Both the position numbers and the translations under genes were made by a program. The notes under the pieces are model-generated. The model was given only the letters and a program-made list of their open reading frames with translations. It did not search any database and had not been told where the DNA came from. Positions 8,501-16,992 of a DNA stretch of 64,000 bases are shown here, piece after piece. The stretch comes from Roseobacter fucihabitans (GTDB lineage: Bacteria > Pseudomonadota > Alphaproteobacteria > Rhodobacterales > Rhodobacteraceae): contig NZ_CP143423.1 of assembly GCF_014337925.2 (NCBI RefSeq), positions 154,501 to 218,500 on the forward strand. The letters run 5' to 3'. The number at the start of each line of letters is the position of its first letter. Positions within the stretch are counted from its first letter, which is position 1.

Positions 8501-9572
8501 CACCGCTGGTCTGATGCGGTCGGGACTGGTCGCGATCAACCTGCCCGAAGATGCCCTGCGTGTGAGTTCGGAAATGCCGGGTGAGGGCGCATGGCTTGCC
8601 GCAGTGGCCACGAAACCCGACCTCAGCGTCTTTCCCAGTGTCACCTCGATTGAAACCAACGGGGTCTGGGCGTTGTGCAGCGACGCAACATTTGCCAAAT
8701 CGCCCGGCGCGCGCGTCTGGACTTTTGAGCCACCGCAAGCCGGGCTGCGCGCGCCCGTCGAGGTGCCCGTGGTCGCCGATGTCCGCCCGCCGGAGACACC
8801 GCGCGATTTCAAGGCGCGTGTCGGCGAGAGGCTACGGCATCGTAAACGCGCGGTGACGCCCTGGGACGTGGAGCGCTTGGTGCTGGACGCCTTTCCGCAG
8901 GTCTGGATGGTCAAATGCCTGCCGCATCTGGACCGCCATACGCCGCGCCCCGCACCGGGTCAGGTCACGGTGATTGTGGTGCGCAAACCCCCGCGCCTGC
9001 CAGCCGGTGCCCCGGCGAGGCCAGAGGTGTTTGACGTGGCCACTTTGCAACGAATCCGGGATCATCTGCGCAATCTGGGCTCTGAATTCGCGTCTTATGA
9101 TGTCGCAAATCCGAGCTTTGAACGGCTGCATGTCCGGGCCAGCCTGGTATTTGAATTTGACCGCGATGACGGTGCTGTGGCGCAACGCCTCAAAACCCAT
9201 CTCAACCGGTATTTGTCGGTCTGGACGGGCTCTGATGCGCTGGCGCGGTTTGGCTGGTCGCTCAACGTCAAGCTGTTGCGCGCGCATATCAATGCGCTGG
9301 AATATGTGCGTGCGATCAATGATTTTTCGGTATTGCACCTGGCCTCGGATGACGCCGGGACGCATATGCTGATGGATACCGCACAAACGGATACGCGCGG
9401 GCCACACGGGCCCTGGATCACAGCCGCACGGCCATGGAGTCTGCCGCTGTCGACGATTGATCACGCGCTGACGCCACTTTTGAAACCACAGGATGACAGA
9501 CCGACCCAAAGTGGCATTGGGCGGCTGTCAATCGGTGACATGCTCATCGTGGGCCAGGGAATGAACTCGTGA
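5592..9572 (+). CDS. large baseplate J-like protein (Afp11-like)
   Basis: At 1326 residues this is longer than typical Afp11 proteins, which are nearer 900-1000. The first 230 residues are an extra helical region. The family-typical part begins around residue 250 (FMDRFTQYYYHDVIG) and includes the C-terminal RHRKRAVTPWDVERLVLDAF motif seen in eCIS J proteins. A proline-rich hinge (LLPPPLLPPRPVPPAP) lies near residue 840. It builds the baseplate wedges that hold fibres and trigger contraction. The first in-frame start after a stop at 5547 is the ATG at 5592; its ribosome site is weak. It overlaps the next gene by four bases (GTGA). Confidence 0.88.
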   Translation: MRGQYEYLSPVLWLDVLTDWKNITVTPGALEHLRLPQALEDPSLKILPLTLAQAFSRAGDRLGASDAYLRLAKDVGPWARLFLAEPAYVLSELLSFHAGDAARAFETALEENPDDAVQQIGDLSRRLRDWIERIEAGQNPQFSKQIDQINAEADLLDRLNDMSRNKSSDILAGVKKWGVSARALAEDRDALYKARAIETGLRGNHAVLRNTVVTLQPTAQAAFDARIASGDIDPALGLLIAELRTSMLVETQINAFMDRFTQYYYHDVIGQSPAGPSKERVLLHLYNSQKTGVLEKGTSLQSRSGDGMIQRFETETTVPVSRAQLARTTVLAYDMDPAISLNATLNGITGVRAASYAPGPRAVSEPMFSPRTSGPVRLGLDLSSAMFMLAEGERWIEVSFNMERRSALPAISSQSPDRAARKADPDQLDPDLVLALREDPELIQAFSQSDLDVGVDMIARKVQALATERRVTLSLSLVYEVLAHHVLEVNALRVLLGRIVTLSLIETRVFPSGNYWNALRTKIDVCRSQLSGQAGVAASETDHQSMIFDAFDSTPDGTFVLAPEDVFEKLLSDAFEVTLSTGAGPVTPSVTQVLSNIHADNAGLTLKLKLDDKVAPIVGPDPTNAPVLSLRYASSARICPVSFFERYHIKNFDIRVKAAGIRQIAALSDDGPVATGQNFMPFGARPKDGASLWVGCAEMAIKPVTDVGVTLTWAQTPGKIGSFEGHYAHYANRKDIPDPKLTLAFLSADGWKGLGARALPMFERSDLGELSPDWSFEGALYAPSNPTDRVVTPQDFHARQKVPAGMISLSLSDTANGFLADEYPLALVKAMRPRLLPPPLLPPRPVPPAPFVPQIARMSLSYTAQAKIEINAPQTARAGEKVVQVGAFGQVEVFPKRTLRHVTLFPPRLGYGHLFIQISGRDATGPLTLLFNVAERGHLRRVPEVNPIAWHYLTFAGWAPLPATAIASDSTAGLMRSGLVAINLPEDALRVSSEMPGEGAWLAAVATKPDLSVFPSVTSIETNGVWALCSDATFAKSPGARVWTFEPPQAGLRAPVEVPVVADVRPPETPRDFKARVGERLRHRKRAVTPWDVERLVLDAFPQVWMVKCLPHLDRHTPRPAPGQVTVIVVRKPPRLPAGAPARPEVFDVATLQRIRDHLRNLGSEFASYDVANPSFERLHVRASLVFEFDRDDGAVAQRLKTHLNRYLSVWTGSDALARFGWSLNVKLLRAHINALEYVRAINDFSVLHLASDDAGTHMLMDTAQTDTRGPHGPWITAARPWSLPLSTIDHALTPLLKPQDDRPTQSGIGRLSIGDMLIVGQGMNS

Positions 9573-10426
9573 CAAAACAAGACCGCACCACGCTCAAATC
9601 CTTTTTCCGCGAGGGCGCGCTGCCCACCGCGGAACATTACCGCGACCTGATCGACAGCAATGTGAACACGGTCGAGGATGGGTACTCCAAGACGGCCATT
9701 GACGGGTTGAACCTGAATTCCGTCGGCACCTCCCTGCGCGTGATGAGCCTCTATCAGGGTCTCAGCACCCCCACGCCTTCCTGGACGGTGGAACATGGTA
9801 CCACCACATCCGGGCAGGCCCCCGGCGCGTTGCATTTCAAACCGCACCTGGGTGCGCAGGCAAACCAGATCGACACCAACACCCCGTCCAAACAGGCTCA
9901 AGGGCTGAGCCTCACACGGGACGGTCGCGCGGGGTTTGATACGGAAAACCCCGCATGGCGTCTTGACGTTAATGGCGTGGCGCGTATGGCGGGCCGGGTG
10001 GGGGTGACCTCGCCCGACATCGCCCATATTCCCGCGGATGGAAAATGGCACGACATCACGCCCGCGATGACCGGGTGTCAGGCGTTTGAGGTCATGGCCG
10101 GCGCCGGTGCCGAGGTGAACGCGGGTCATTATGCCATGCTGCATGCCATCGCGATGAACGCGTTTCATCCGCGTAATCCGATCCTGAACTGGCTGTTTGG
10201 GCGGCGCCGCATCAAGGCGCAGACGGCGGTTTATGGCAGCTATGCGGATCGTCTCAAGCTCCGCTGGATCGCGACCGAAGAGCGCCATCATTTCAAGCTG
10301 CAACTGCGCTCGAACGCCAATTACGGCGCGGGCAAGAACATTCGCTATTACCTGACGCGCCTGTGGTTTGATTCGCTGATGGAGGGATCACGCCGCAATA
10401 CCGACCGCGACGAGGGGCTGTTATGA
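9569..10426 (+). CDS. eCIS fibre-like / baseplate-associated protein
   Basis: A 285-residue protein with GTG start overlapping the J stop. Residues 12-30 (SFFREGALPTAEHYRDLIDS) match the short N-terminal module shared by many eCIS and tailocin fibre-like proteins. The later segment AGFDTENPAWRLDVNGVARM resembles the GNVGIGT-P-x-KLDV repeats of phage fibres, present here once. The C-terminal 110 residues look globular and basic (FGRRRIKAQ). A role in receptor contact is likely by analogy with Afp13. At this size it is short for a full fibre and could be a fibre adaptor. Confidence 0.65.
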   Translation: MTKQDRTTLKSFFREGALPTAEHYRDLIDSNVNTVEDGYSKTAIDGLNLNSVGTSLRVMSLYQGLSTPTPSWTVEHGTTTSGQAPGALHFKPHLGAQANQIDTNTPSKQAQGLSLTRDGRAGFDTENPAWRLDVNGVARMAGRVGVTSPDIAHIPADGKWHDITPAMTGCQAFEVMAGAGAEVNAGHYAMLHAIAMNAFHPRNPILNWLFGRRRIKAQTAVYGSYADRLKLRWIATEERHHFKLQLRSNANYGAGKNIRYYLTRLWFDSLMEGSRRNTDRDEGLL

Positions 10427-12588
10427 CGCCCCCGCCCGCACCACAGAGTTTCGAAACGCTGCGTCATGCCGCGATCGGATTTGCGCAGGCGGCTTCGGGC
10501 AATATCTGGACCGATTTCAACCTGCATGACCCTGGCGTGACCCTGCTGGAGCAGACCTGTTTTGCCCTGAGCGAAGTGTCCTATCAGGCGACCCACGAAA
10601 CGGCCGACCTTTTGACTGACGAAAAGGGCGATATCCGTTTCGCGCCCATGTCGCTTTTCCTGCCCCGGCAAACCTTGCCCGGCAACCCGGTCACCCTGCT
10701 TGATATCGCCGCGCAACTGTCTGAAGTGCCTGGAATTGCGAGAGTTTTGATCTCGTGCGGACCACGCGCGGGGCTGCTCAATGTCGTCATCATTCCGGCA
10801 GGTGGGTCCCCCGATGCCGCGCGCCAGGACGCGGATATCAAAGCGGGTGCCAGGATCATGCGGGCGTTTCGCGCGCGTCGTCCATTGGGCTGTGACATTC
10901 ACCGGATGCGTGTTGCAAAACGCGTCTCTGCGCGCCTTGCCGGGAGCGTGCAGATTACCGGAACGGCCATTCCCGAACGCGTGGCAGCGGAGATCTACTA
11001 CCACGTGTCGGCGATTCTGCGCGGCCAGGCCACGGGGCATGACACCAGTGTCGGGGCCACGCGCAAAACCGTGTTTGACCACCCCCAGACCTTCTTGCAC
11101 GCGCCCTCCGATCAGGACGGCAAGGTGCCCAATCTGGAGGATCATCTTGCGTCTTTTCGAAAAATCCCCGGCGTCATCGATATTTCCAGCTTCTCCCTGA
11201 CGCGCCAGATTCCGGTGCCAAAAGACGGTGATGCGCGCGAAGACGTTCATTATCTGGACTTGACCTTGCCCGACACGGTTGCGGATATCGAGTTGGAATT
11301 GACGTTGGACGGGTTGCCATTGAAGCTCGACCCGAGCGGCATCCTCGAAGAGTTCGTGCGTGTTTCGGCGGATCATATCGCACATGCGCGCCACCACTTG
11401 GATGGGTCCGACTGGATTTTGCCCGCGGCCGGTCAGCGGCGCAATTTCGACGTCGCATCGATTGATGCGCTTTTGCCAGGCGTTTACCGCGCCGGTTTGA
11501 AAAGCACGCCGGAGGCCGCGTTAATGACGCAGTATCGCCAGGCAGTGAACGCGCATGTTGATGATATGTCCGCCACCCTGCGCGATTTGCCGCGGTTTCT
11601 GAGCGCAAGTACGGATGCGACGACCGATGATCCAGCGGTGCAGCGTCGGCGTATCGCGCTTTTGGATGTTCTCATCGCCCATCAAGGGGAGGAAATGCCA
11701 GAAACCCTGCATGCCGGGCTGCACAGCTATCGCACTGCCGCCGAGCGCGCTGCTTTCGAGCTGCGCTGGCGGTTGGATTATCTGACGGCGCTACCCAATC
11801 TCAATCGGGGCCGAGGAACAGGGCCCAATGGCGAAAACCCCGGTGCCTTTCTGCTCAAATTCCGGCAGCTGGCGGACCTGCAACATCCGCGCGACCTTGT
11901 GCAGGGGCTTGAACGGTTGGATCTATCCCTCGCGGACGGGGCAGACAGGATCGATCCGGATTTTGCCCGTCTTGATTTGATGTTGCCCGATAACCCCTTT
12001 GACATGCTCGTACCTCACCAGCCCGACGCGCAACCGTTGGATGACGCGGCCTTGCGTGCCGCCAGCCCGTGGATCACGCAGAACACATGCCCTGCGGAAT
12101 TGTTCATTCTATGCGCTGATCCTCGATCGTTTTTGGTGTCACAAACCGCCGATGGTGATTTTGCGGTGTTCTTTGATGCGCAGAGCCCCACGCATCTCTA
12201 TACTTGTGGGCGTTTTGAGACGCTCGAGGCGGCAACGGGTTTTGCTCAACGGCTGCGCGCAAGCTGGAAGGCGTTGCATGCCAACGCCGAAGGTGCCTAT
12301 CTGATCGAGGACATTCTGCTGCGCAACGCCAGTAGCGATTTCATTTCCAACAGTGCCACAATGGTGATGACGGGGTGGACCGCGCGGACCGGCCAGGCGA
12401 CCTATCGCGCCTATGTGACACGGTTGATCGAAACACATGCCCCGGCCCATATGAAGATTGACGCGCTCTGGATGGACCCTGAGGCGATGGCCCGTTTTGA
12501 GGATTTATTCGATAAATTCAATTCGGGCAGCCAAGACGCAAAACGCGAGATCCGGGCCTTGCTGGCCGACGTGAAGGCGGGATCGTGA
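10423..12588 (+). CDS. Afp12-like baseplate protein
   Basis: A 721-residue protein with the eCIS baseplate signature near the N-terminus: IWTDFNLHDPGVTLLEQTC followed by FALSEVSYQ (usual form W-D-x-N-x-HDPGVTLLE-x-x-AYALTDLAYR). This segment marks the Afp12/gp7-like wedge component that pairs with the J protein. It overlaps its neighbours by four bases on both sides, so it is in the middle of the translationally coupled block. The C-terminal third has no familiar motif. Confidence is high for baseplate membership and moderate for exact Afp12 equivalence. Confidence 0.85.
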   Translation: MTPPPAPQSFETLRHAAIGFAQAASGNIWTDFNLHDPGVTLLEQTCFALSEVSYQATHETADLLTDEKGDIRFAPMSLFLPRQTLPGNPVTLLDIAAQLSEVPGIARVLISCGPRAGLLNVVIIPAGGSPDAARQDADIKAGARIMRAFRARRPLGCDIHRMRVAKRVSARLAGSVQITGTAIPERVAAEIYYHVSAILRGQATGHDTSVGATRKTVFDHPQTFLHAPSDQDGKVPNLEDHLASFRKIPGVIDISSFSLTRQIPVPKDGDAREDVHYLDLTLPDTVADIELELTLDGLPLKLDPSGILEEFVRVSADHIAHARHHLDGSDWILPAAGQRRNFDVASIDALLPGVYRAGLKSTPEAALMTQYRQAVNAHVDDMSATLRDLPRFLSASTDATTDDPAVQRRRIALLDVLIAHQGEEMPETLHAGLHSYRTAAERAAFELRWRLDYLTALPNLNRGRGTGPNGENPGAFLLKFRQLADLQHPRDLVQGLERLDLSLADGADRIDPDFARLDLMLPDNPFDMLVPHQPDAQPLDDAALRAASPWITQNTCPAELFILCADPRSFLVSQTADGDFAVFFDAQSPTHLYTCGRFETLEAATGFAQRLRASWKALHANAEGAYLIEDILLRNASSDFISNSATMVMTGWTARTGQATYRAYVTRLIETHAPAHMKIDALWMDPEAMARFEDLFDKFNSGSQDAKREIRALLADVKAGS

Positions 12589-15500
12589 CGCGCGCCACTG
12601 CTCAGATGACCAAGGTGCCGGCACAGGCCCATGCCATCACACGCATGACTATTGATTTTGATGTGGTATCGCAAAACGGGGATCTTGCGACGCCCGAAGC
12701 CGTTTTGATGCGATCACGGGAACATTTATTGCCTGTTCTGGAGCAGGTGCTGAACGATGCTTCTGTTGCGGGCGGCGTTGCGCGGATTGATCTGTTGGAA
12801 ATTGATCTGGGCGACTGGCCGGATGCGCCTGACTGGCGGGATCTGCGCCGGGTGTTTGCGGAAAAGCTGACCAGTGCGCTGCACCCGTTTTTGACATGGC
12901 CAAAGAGCGCTCAGGTCTCAGCAGGTGATGAAACGCCCCACGCGCATTTTGCATCGCCGCCAGCCGGACAAGAAGCAGAGACCACCGCATCGCTGGCCAA
13001 GCGGCGCGCATCAGAGGAGCAGGACGGGGGATCGCGGCCGGGGTTTTTTGAGGCTTTATCGGCCTTTTTGTCGCGGATAGAGCGATTGCGATACCGCGAG
13101 GTCGATCCCGTGCGGCGCGGTGGCATGGCGCGGCTCCTTCGGGCGATGGACGTATCACGTCACGCTGATGGTTCAAAAAACAACGCTGGCAGTCTTCTGC
13201 AAGAACGGATTGAGGCGCTGGACGCTACTGCACAGGAAATACTCGACGCGTTGATCCAATTGCCGCAGGTGCCGTTCGACGCGCCCCCATCGCATTGGCG
13301 CGCCCATCGCGAAGCTGCACCCGTCGTGGCCCCGGAGGCGACCCCAAATCTGTACGGGCATGAACGCGTAGAAAACCGCGCTGTAACGGCGCGGGGCCAC
13401 CCGGCGGATCCGACAACCTCTGAGGCTGTGGAAACGACGGTCCCCCAAAACGCGTCGGATCACACCCTCGATTATCCCAGCGATCGCCCAGCCGAGCAGC
13501 GTCGCGAGATTGCTGTCGCAGAGGGTTCCCCGGTTCCAGTTGCCGCGCAAAATGTCGGCGCGACGCTGGTGGACCACCTTGAGACGGCAACGTTGCGCAG
13601 TGTCGAGATCGAGACGGCCCTCGCCTTGCTGCTGGAAAAAAATGGTCTGTCACTTCGGGCCGCTCGGGATCGCGCCCAGGCCATTGCGCCTCATATCGCG
13701 ATCCGAACGGGTGCGACGCAGCGCAGAGCACGCCCACCAGCGCCGTCCCGCCTGAGCAACCCCGATGAAATCGCAGACCGGAGCAACAAGCCTTTGCCCC
13801 CCGTGGAAATCGCGCGCGCGCAGGGGTCAGGAAAAAGCCCGGAAGATCTTTTAAAGCAAGGGCCTGCGGCGCGCAGCGAGGCCCTGCAGGGGTGGTTGGA
13901 ATTGCTGAGAGCGGCGGGACATGCGCCTCGAGATGCCCGGGGTCTGTTGGATTTTATCTATGGTGAAGATGTGGCGCTGCGATCAGCGCAGGAGGTTCGC
14001 ACGGATGCATCTTTTGGCGCGGCAGTACCCGTCCCGGATGAGGCGTCCAAACCGGCAGCGGTGCAAGATCGCGCCGATCATTTGGCGAAAAGACCGACCG
14101 CGCCCCTTCCGAATAAGCCCCCAGCACAAGCACCCGTTACCGGCACGCGCCCTGATGCGGGCGCATCGCCAATCCCGGCCGCACGTCATACAGATGCTGT
14201 TACACCACGAGGAGATCGAAGGCCCGAGTCGCAGGCTGAACGCATTTCGCGTGGTGTCGGGGATATCGCTGATACGGGAGGACCATCGGATGTTATCTCC
14301 GTGGCATCGACCGTTCTCATGCTTGCAGAGCTTGTCGATACGCAGAGCGGTCGACATTGGCGGGCTATGCTTGATGTCATCTGGTCTGCTTTGCCAGATC
14401 GGTTAGGACAAGCCTTTGATAAAGAATATATAAATACGTTTGGGATGACGCATGATGTGTCTGGAAAACCCGGCACTGCGACGCTGGAGGGGCGACAGAA
14501 CAGGTCTGATACGGGCAATGAGCCGCATCGCATCACGCGGCCCCTGGGGCACCAACCGGGCGCCGCATCGGCCCCAGATGGGCAGGCGTCGAAATCGAAA
14601 GAACCTCCGCCTGGAGGCAATACCGGGGAACCACGGGAACAACCGATTGATGATGCGGATGAGCGCGCGGCACCGGACAGATCAACCAACGCGGGGGGGG
14701 CAGGAGGAGACCTTGACGCGGCCCCTCATCCTGATCAGGCATTATCAGCGCCGCATCAAACCCGAACCCCGTCCGATCCAACGCAGCCCGGTGCGTCTGA
14801 TGATACCATCACACCCGCCCTGCAAAACCACGACCGCGACTACCTGCGGGCGGTGATGGCGCTGGTGACGGCGCAGCGGGGTTCATCTGAGCAGTTTACG
14901 TCCTTTTTGGAAGACGAAATGCGCCAGTTGTTCCCGGACATGCAGCAGCGCCGTAGCGCCCTGCGTCAGATCGCCGCCCGCCTCAGCTATAGCGATGGTG
15001 CCACGGCCCCAGGTTTGAGGCATCAGGCACTGGCAGCGGTCGAAGCATTACTATCCGAGCCCGTGAAAGCCGCGGAAAACAGCACACGGCAGGAAGGTGG
15101 TGAGGCCAGTGCAATCGCGCCTCAAGGCGATGAGGCCTATCTATCTCAGCGGGGCGGATTGGTCCTTTTCTTCCCCTTCGTAACGCTCTTGTTCGAGCGG
15201 TTGGACCTGTTGGACAAAAACCGCCAATTGCCAAAGCAAAACATCCCCGCCGCGCAACGCGCGCTGCAACTTCTGGCCGACAGCGCCGCGCCACAGGATC
15301 AACCCCCTGATCCGGTTGAAAAGTTATTGCTTGGGCTTGCACAGAATTGGACCCCGGCACCTGTACCGGCCCAAAATACGGCTGATGTTGAGCTCATCGA
15401 CAGCCTGCTTGTTTCCGTGATCGAGCGGTGGGGCGCGCTTGGTCAGACATCACCGGATGGGCTGCGCGATGCCTTTATCCGGCGCGATGCGATCCTGAGA

Positions 15501-15644
15501 CGTCAGGAGAACGGCTGGCTTTTGCATGTTGAAAGCGGCCCGTTTGACATGCTGCTTGACCGTTTGCCCTGGAGTTTCGGAACTGTCGCCCTGCCGTGGA
15601 TGCCGGAGCCCTGTACCGTGCATTGGAGAAACACCGATGCCTGA
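12585..15644 (+). CDS. contractile injection system tape measure protein (Afp14-like)
   Basis: A 1019-residue tape-measure protein with GTG start. The N-terminus (MTIDFDVVSQNG, then REHLLPVLEQVL) and C-terminus (RRDAILRRQENGWLLHVE, then DMLLDRLPWSFGTVALPWMP) are the two conserved ends of the CIS_TMP family. An intermediate conserved block, LVLFFPFVTLLFERLDLLD, lies near residue 860. Between about residues 110 and 750 the sequence is Pro/Ala/Arg/Gln-rich and poorly conserved, as expected for the part whose length sets tube length. It acts in the cytoplasm during particle assembly. The ATPase gene starts inside its last codons. Confidence 0.9.
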   Translation: MTRATAQMTKVPAQAHAITRMTIDFDVVSQNGDLATPEAVLMRSREHLLPVLEQVLNDASVAGGVARIDLLEIDLGDWPDAPDWRDLRRVFAEKLTSALHPFLTWPKSAQVSAGDETPHAHFASPPAGQEAETTASLAKRRASEEQDGGSRPGFFEALSAFLSRIERLRYREVDPVRRGGMARLLRAMDVSRHADGSKNNAGSLLQERIEALDATAQEILDALIQLPQVPFDAPPSHWRAHREAAPVVAPEATPNLYGHERVENRAVTARGHPADPTTSEAVETTVPQNASDHTLDYPSDRPAEQRREIAVAEGSPVPVAAQNVGATLVDHLETATLRSVEIETALALLLEKNGLSLRAARDRAQAIAPHIAIRTGATQRRARPPAPSRLSNPDEIADRSNKPLPPVEIARAQGSGKSPEDLLKQGPAARSEALQGWLELLRAAGHAPRDARGLLDFIYGEDVALRSAQEVRTDASFGAAVPVPDEASKPAAVQDRADHLAKRPTAPLPNKPPAQAPVTGTRPDAGASPIPAARHTDAVTPRGDRRPESQAERISRGVGDIADTGGPSDVISVASTVLMLAELVDTQSGRHWRAMLDVIWSALPDRLGQAFDKEYINTFGMTHDVSGKPGTATLEGRQNRSDTGNEPHRITRPLGHQPGAASAPDGQASKSKEPPPGGNTGEPREQPIDDADERAAPDRSTNAGGAGGDLDAAPHPDQALSAPHQTRTPSDPTQPGASDDTITPALQNHDRDYLRAVMALVTAQRGSSEQFTSFLEDEMRQLFPDMQQRRSALRQIAARLSYSDGATAPGLRHQALAAVEALLSEPVKAAENSTRQEGGEASAIAPQGDEAYLSQRGGLVLFFPFVTLLFERLDLLDKNRQLPKQNIPAAQRALQLLADSAAPQDQPPDPVEKLLLGLAQNWTPAPVPAQNTADVELIDSLLVSVIERWGALGQTSPDGLRDAFIRRDAILRRQENGWLLHVESGPFDMLLDRLPWSFGTVALPWMPEPCTVHWRNTDA

Positions 15645-16992
15645 TGCAAACCTGAGCACCGTCGCCAAGGATGCGCCTGTCTGTGATCACGCGCGTGCGA
15701 TCAGTATGGAACTTGCCTGGCTTGCAGAGGTGATCGAAGGACGCCTGCAACATTTTTTCGCTGGAGACCGTGCCGAATTTGCATTCCCCGCCCCGCCCGC
15801 GCTGCCTCCCGCCTCCGCTTTGGGGCAATTGGTGGATCGTACTGCTCTGACGGGTAACGCACGGCTGATCCTCGCACTTGCACTCGCGCCGCATGTCCAC
15901 TCTGCGATCCTTGACCCCTTCTTTGTCAAAAATAAACCGATCGATCGGGTGTTCTCGCAATTTGGTGGCGTCATCAGCGACAACGCGTTTTATCCCACGG
16001 CTCAGACGGCGCTCTTTCTGGTGGCAGGCGCGGATTCTACTGCGCGTATCCAGGCAATGCATTATTTCGACGTGGATAATCCGCTGCGTCGATACACCGG
16101 GCTGGAGTTGGGCGCGGTGACGCAGACCGCCTTTGCCGCAACGCTGCAATTGCCTGTGCACCGGGTTGTGGCGCTCTGTGAAGGCTCCCCGCCCCGGCCG
16201 GATTTTGCGCCGGGCTTTCCCGCCAAGCGCCTTGAGACGGGGCTGGATTGGGCAGATCTCGCCTTGCCGCGTGATCTGCACCACAACCTTGGCCATATCA
16301 TCGCCTGGCTCGAAAATCGTGATCGTATATTGGGCGACTGGGGGTTGTCGCGTCACTTCGGCGAGGGGTTCAAGGCCCTGTTTTATGGCCCGCCGGGTAC
16401 GGGCAAAACGCTGACGGCGTCGCTTTTGGGCAAGCGTACGGGCTTGGATGTCTACCGTGTGGATTTGTCGATGGTGGTGTCCAAATATATCGGGGAAACC
16501 GAGAAAAACCTTGGTGTGGTCTTTGACATGGCTGCCGAGCGCGAATGGATTTTATTTTTCGACGAGGCGGATGCGTTATTTGGCAGTCGCACGGCCACGA
16601 CCTCCTCCAATGACCGCTATGCCAATCAGGAAGTCTCCTATCTATTGCAACGCATCGAGGACTGCCGCAGCCTTGTAATCCTCGCGACCAACCTGCGTGG
16701 CAATATCGATGATGCGTTCTTTCGCCGGTTCCAGATGGCGCTGGGATTTTCGAGACCGGATAAAGAGCAGCGCAAACAGATATGGTCCGGCCTGCTGGCG
16801 CATGTGCCTGTGGCAGGCGATGTGGATATTGACAAGATCGCGCAGGATCACGGGCTTGTCGGTGGGTCGATCACGAATGTGGTGCGCCATGCCGCGATCA
16901 CCGCGTTGCGGCGCAATTCCGAAACCGTATCCAAGCAAGATATTCAAAGCGCCATTTCCAGCGAAATGCGCAAAGAAGGACGTACCGCATGA
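15637..16992 (+). CDS. AAA+ ATPase of the injection system (Afp15-like)
   Basis: A 451-residue ATPase. The Walker A motif GPPGTGKT is at residues 251-258 and the Walker B motif WILFFDEADALFG has Asp309-Glu310; a sensor segment follows (LVILATNLRGNIDDAFFRRF). The N-terminal 230 residues are the helical domain common to Afp15 homologues. The family is needed for assembly of intact particles, probably as an unfoldase-like assembly factor. An ATG at 15637, six bases after GGAGAA, is the best start; the open frame extends upstream over the tape-measure end. It overlaps the downstream membrane protein gene by four bases. Confidence 0.92.
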   Translation: MPDANLSTVAKDAPVCDHARAISMELAWLAEVIEGRLQHFFAGDRAEFAFPAPPALPPASALGQLVDRTALTGNARLILALALAPHVHSAILDPFFVKNKPIDRVFSQFGGVISDNAFYPTAQTALFLVAGADSTARIQAMHYFDVDNPLRRYTGLELGAVTQTAFAATLQLPVHRVVALCEGSPPRPDFAPGFPAKRLETGLDWADLALPRDLHHNLGHIIAWLENRDRILGDWGLSRHFGEGFKALFYGPPGTGKTLTASLLGKRTGLDVYRVDLSMVVSKYIGETEKNLGVVFDMAAEREWILFFDEADALFGSRTATTSSNDRYANQEVSYLLQRIEDCRSLVILATNLRGNIDDAFFRRFQMALGFSRPDKEQRKQIWSGLLAHVPVAGDVDIDKIAQDHGLVGGSITNVVRHAAITALRRNSETVSKQDIQSAISSEMRKEGRTA

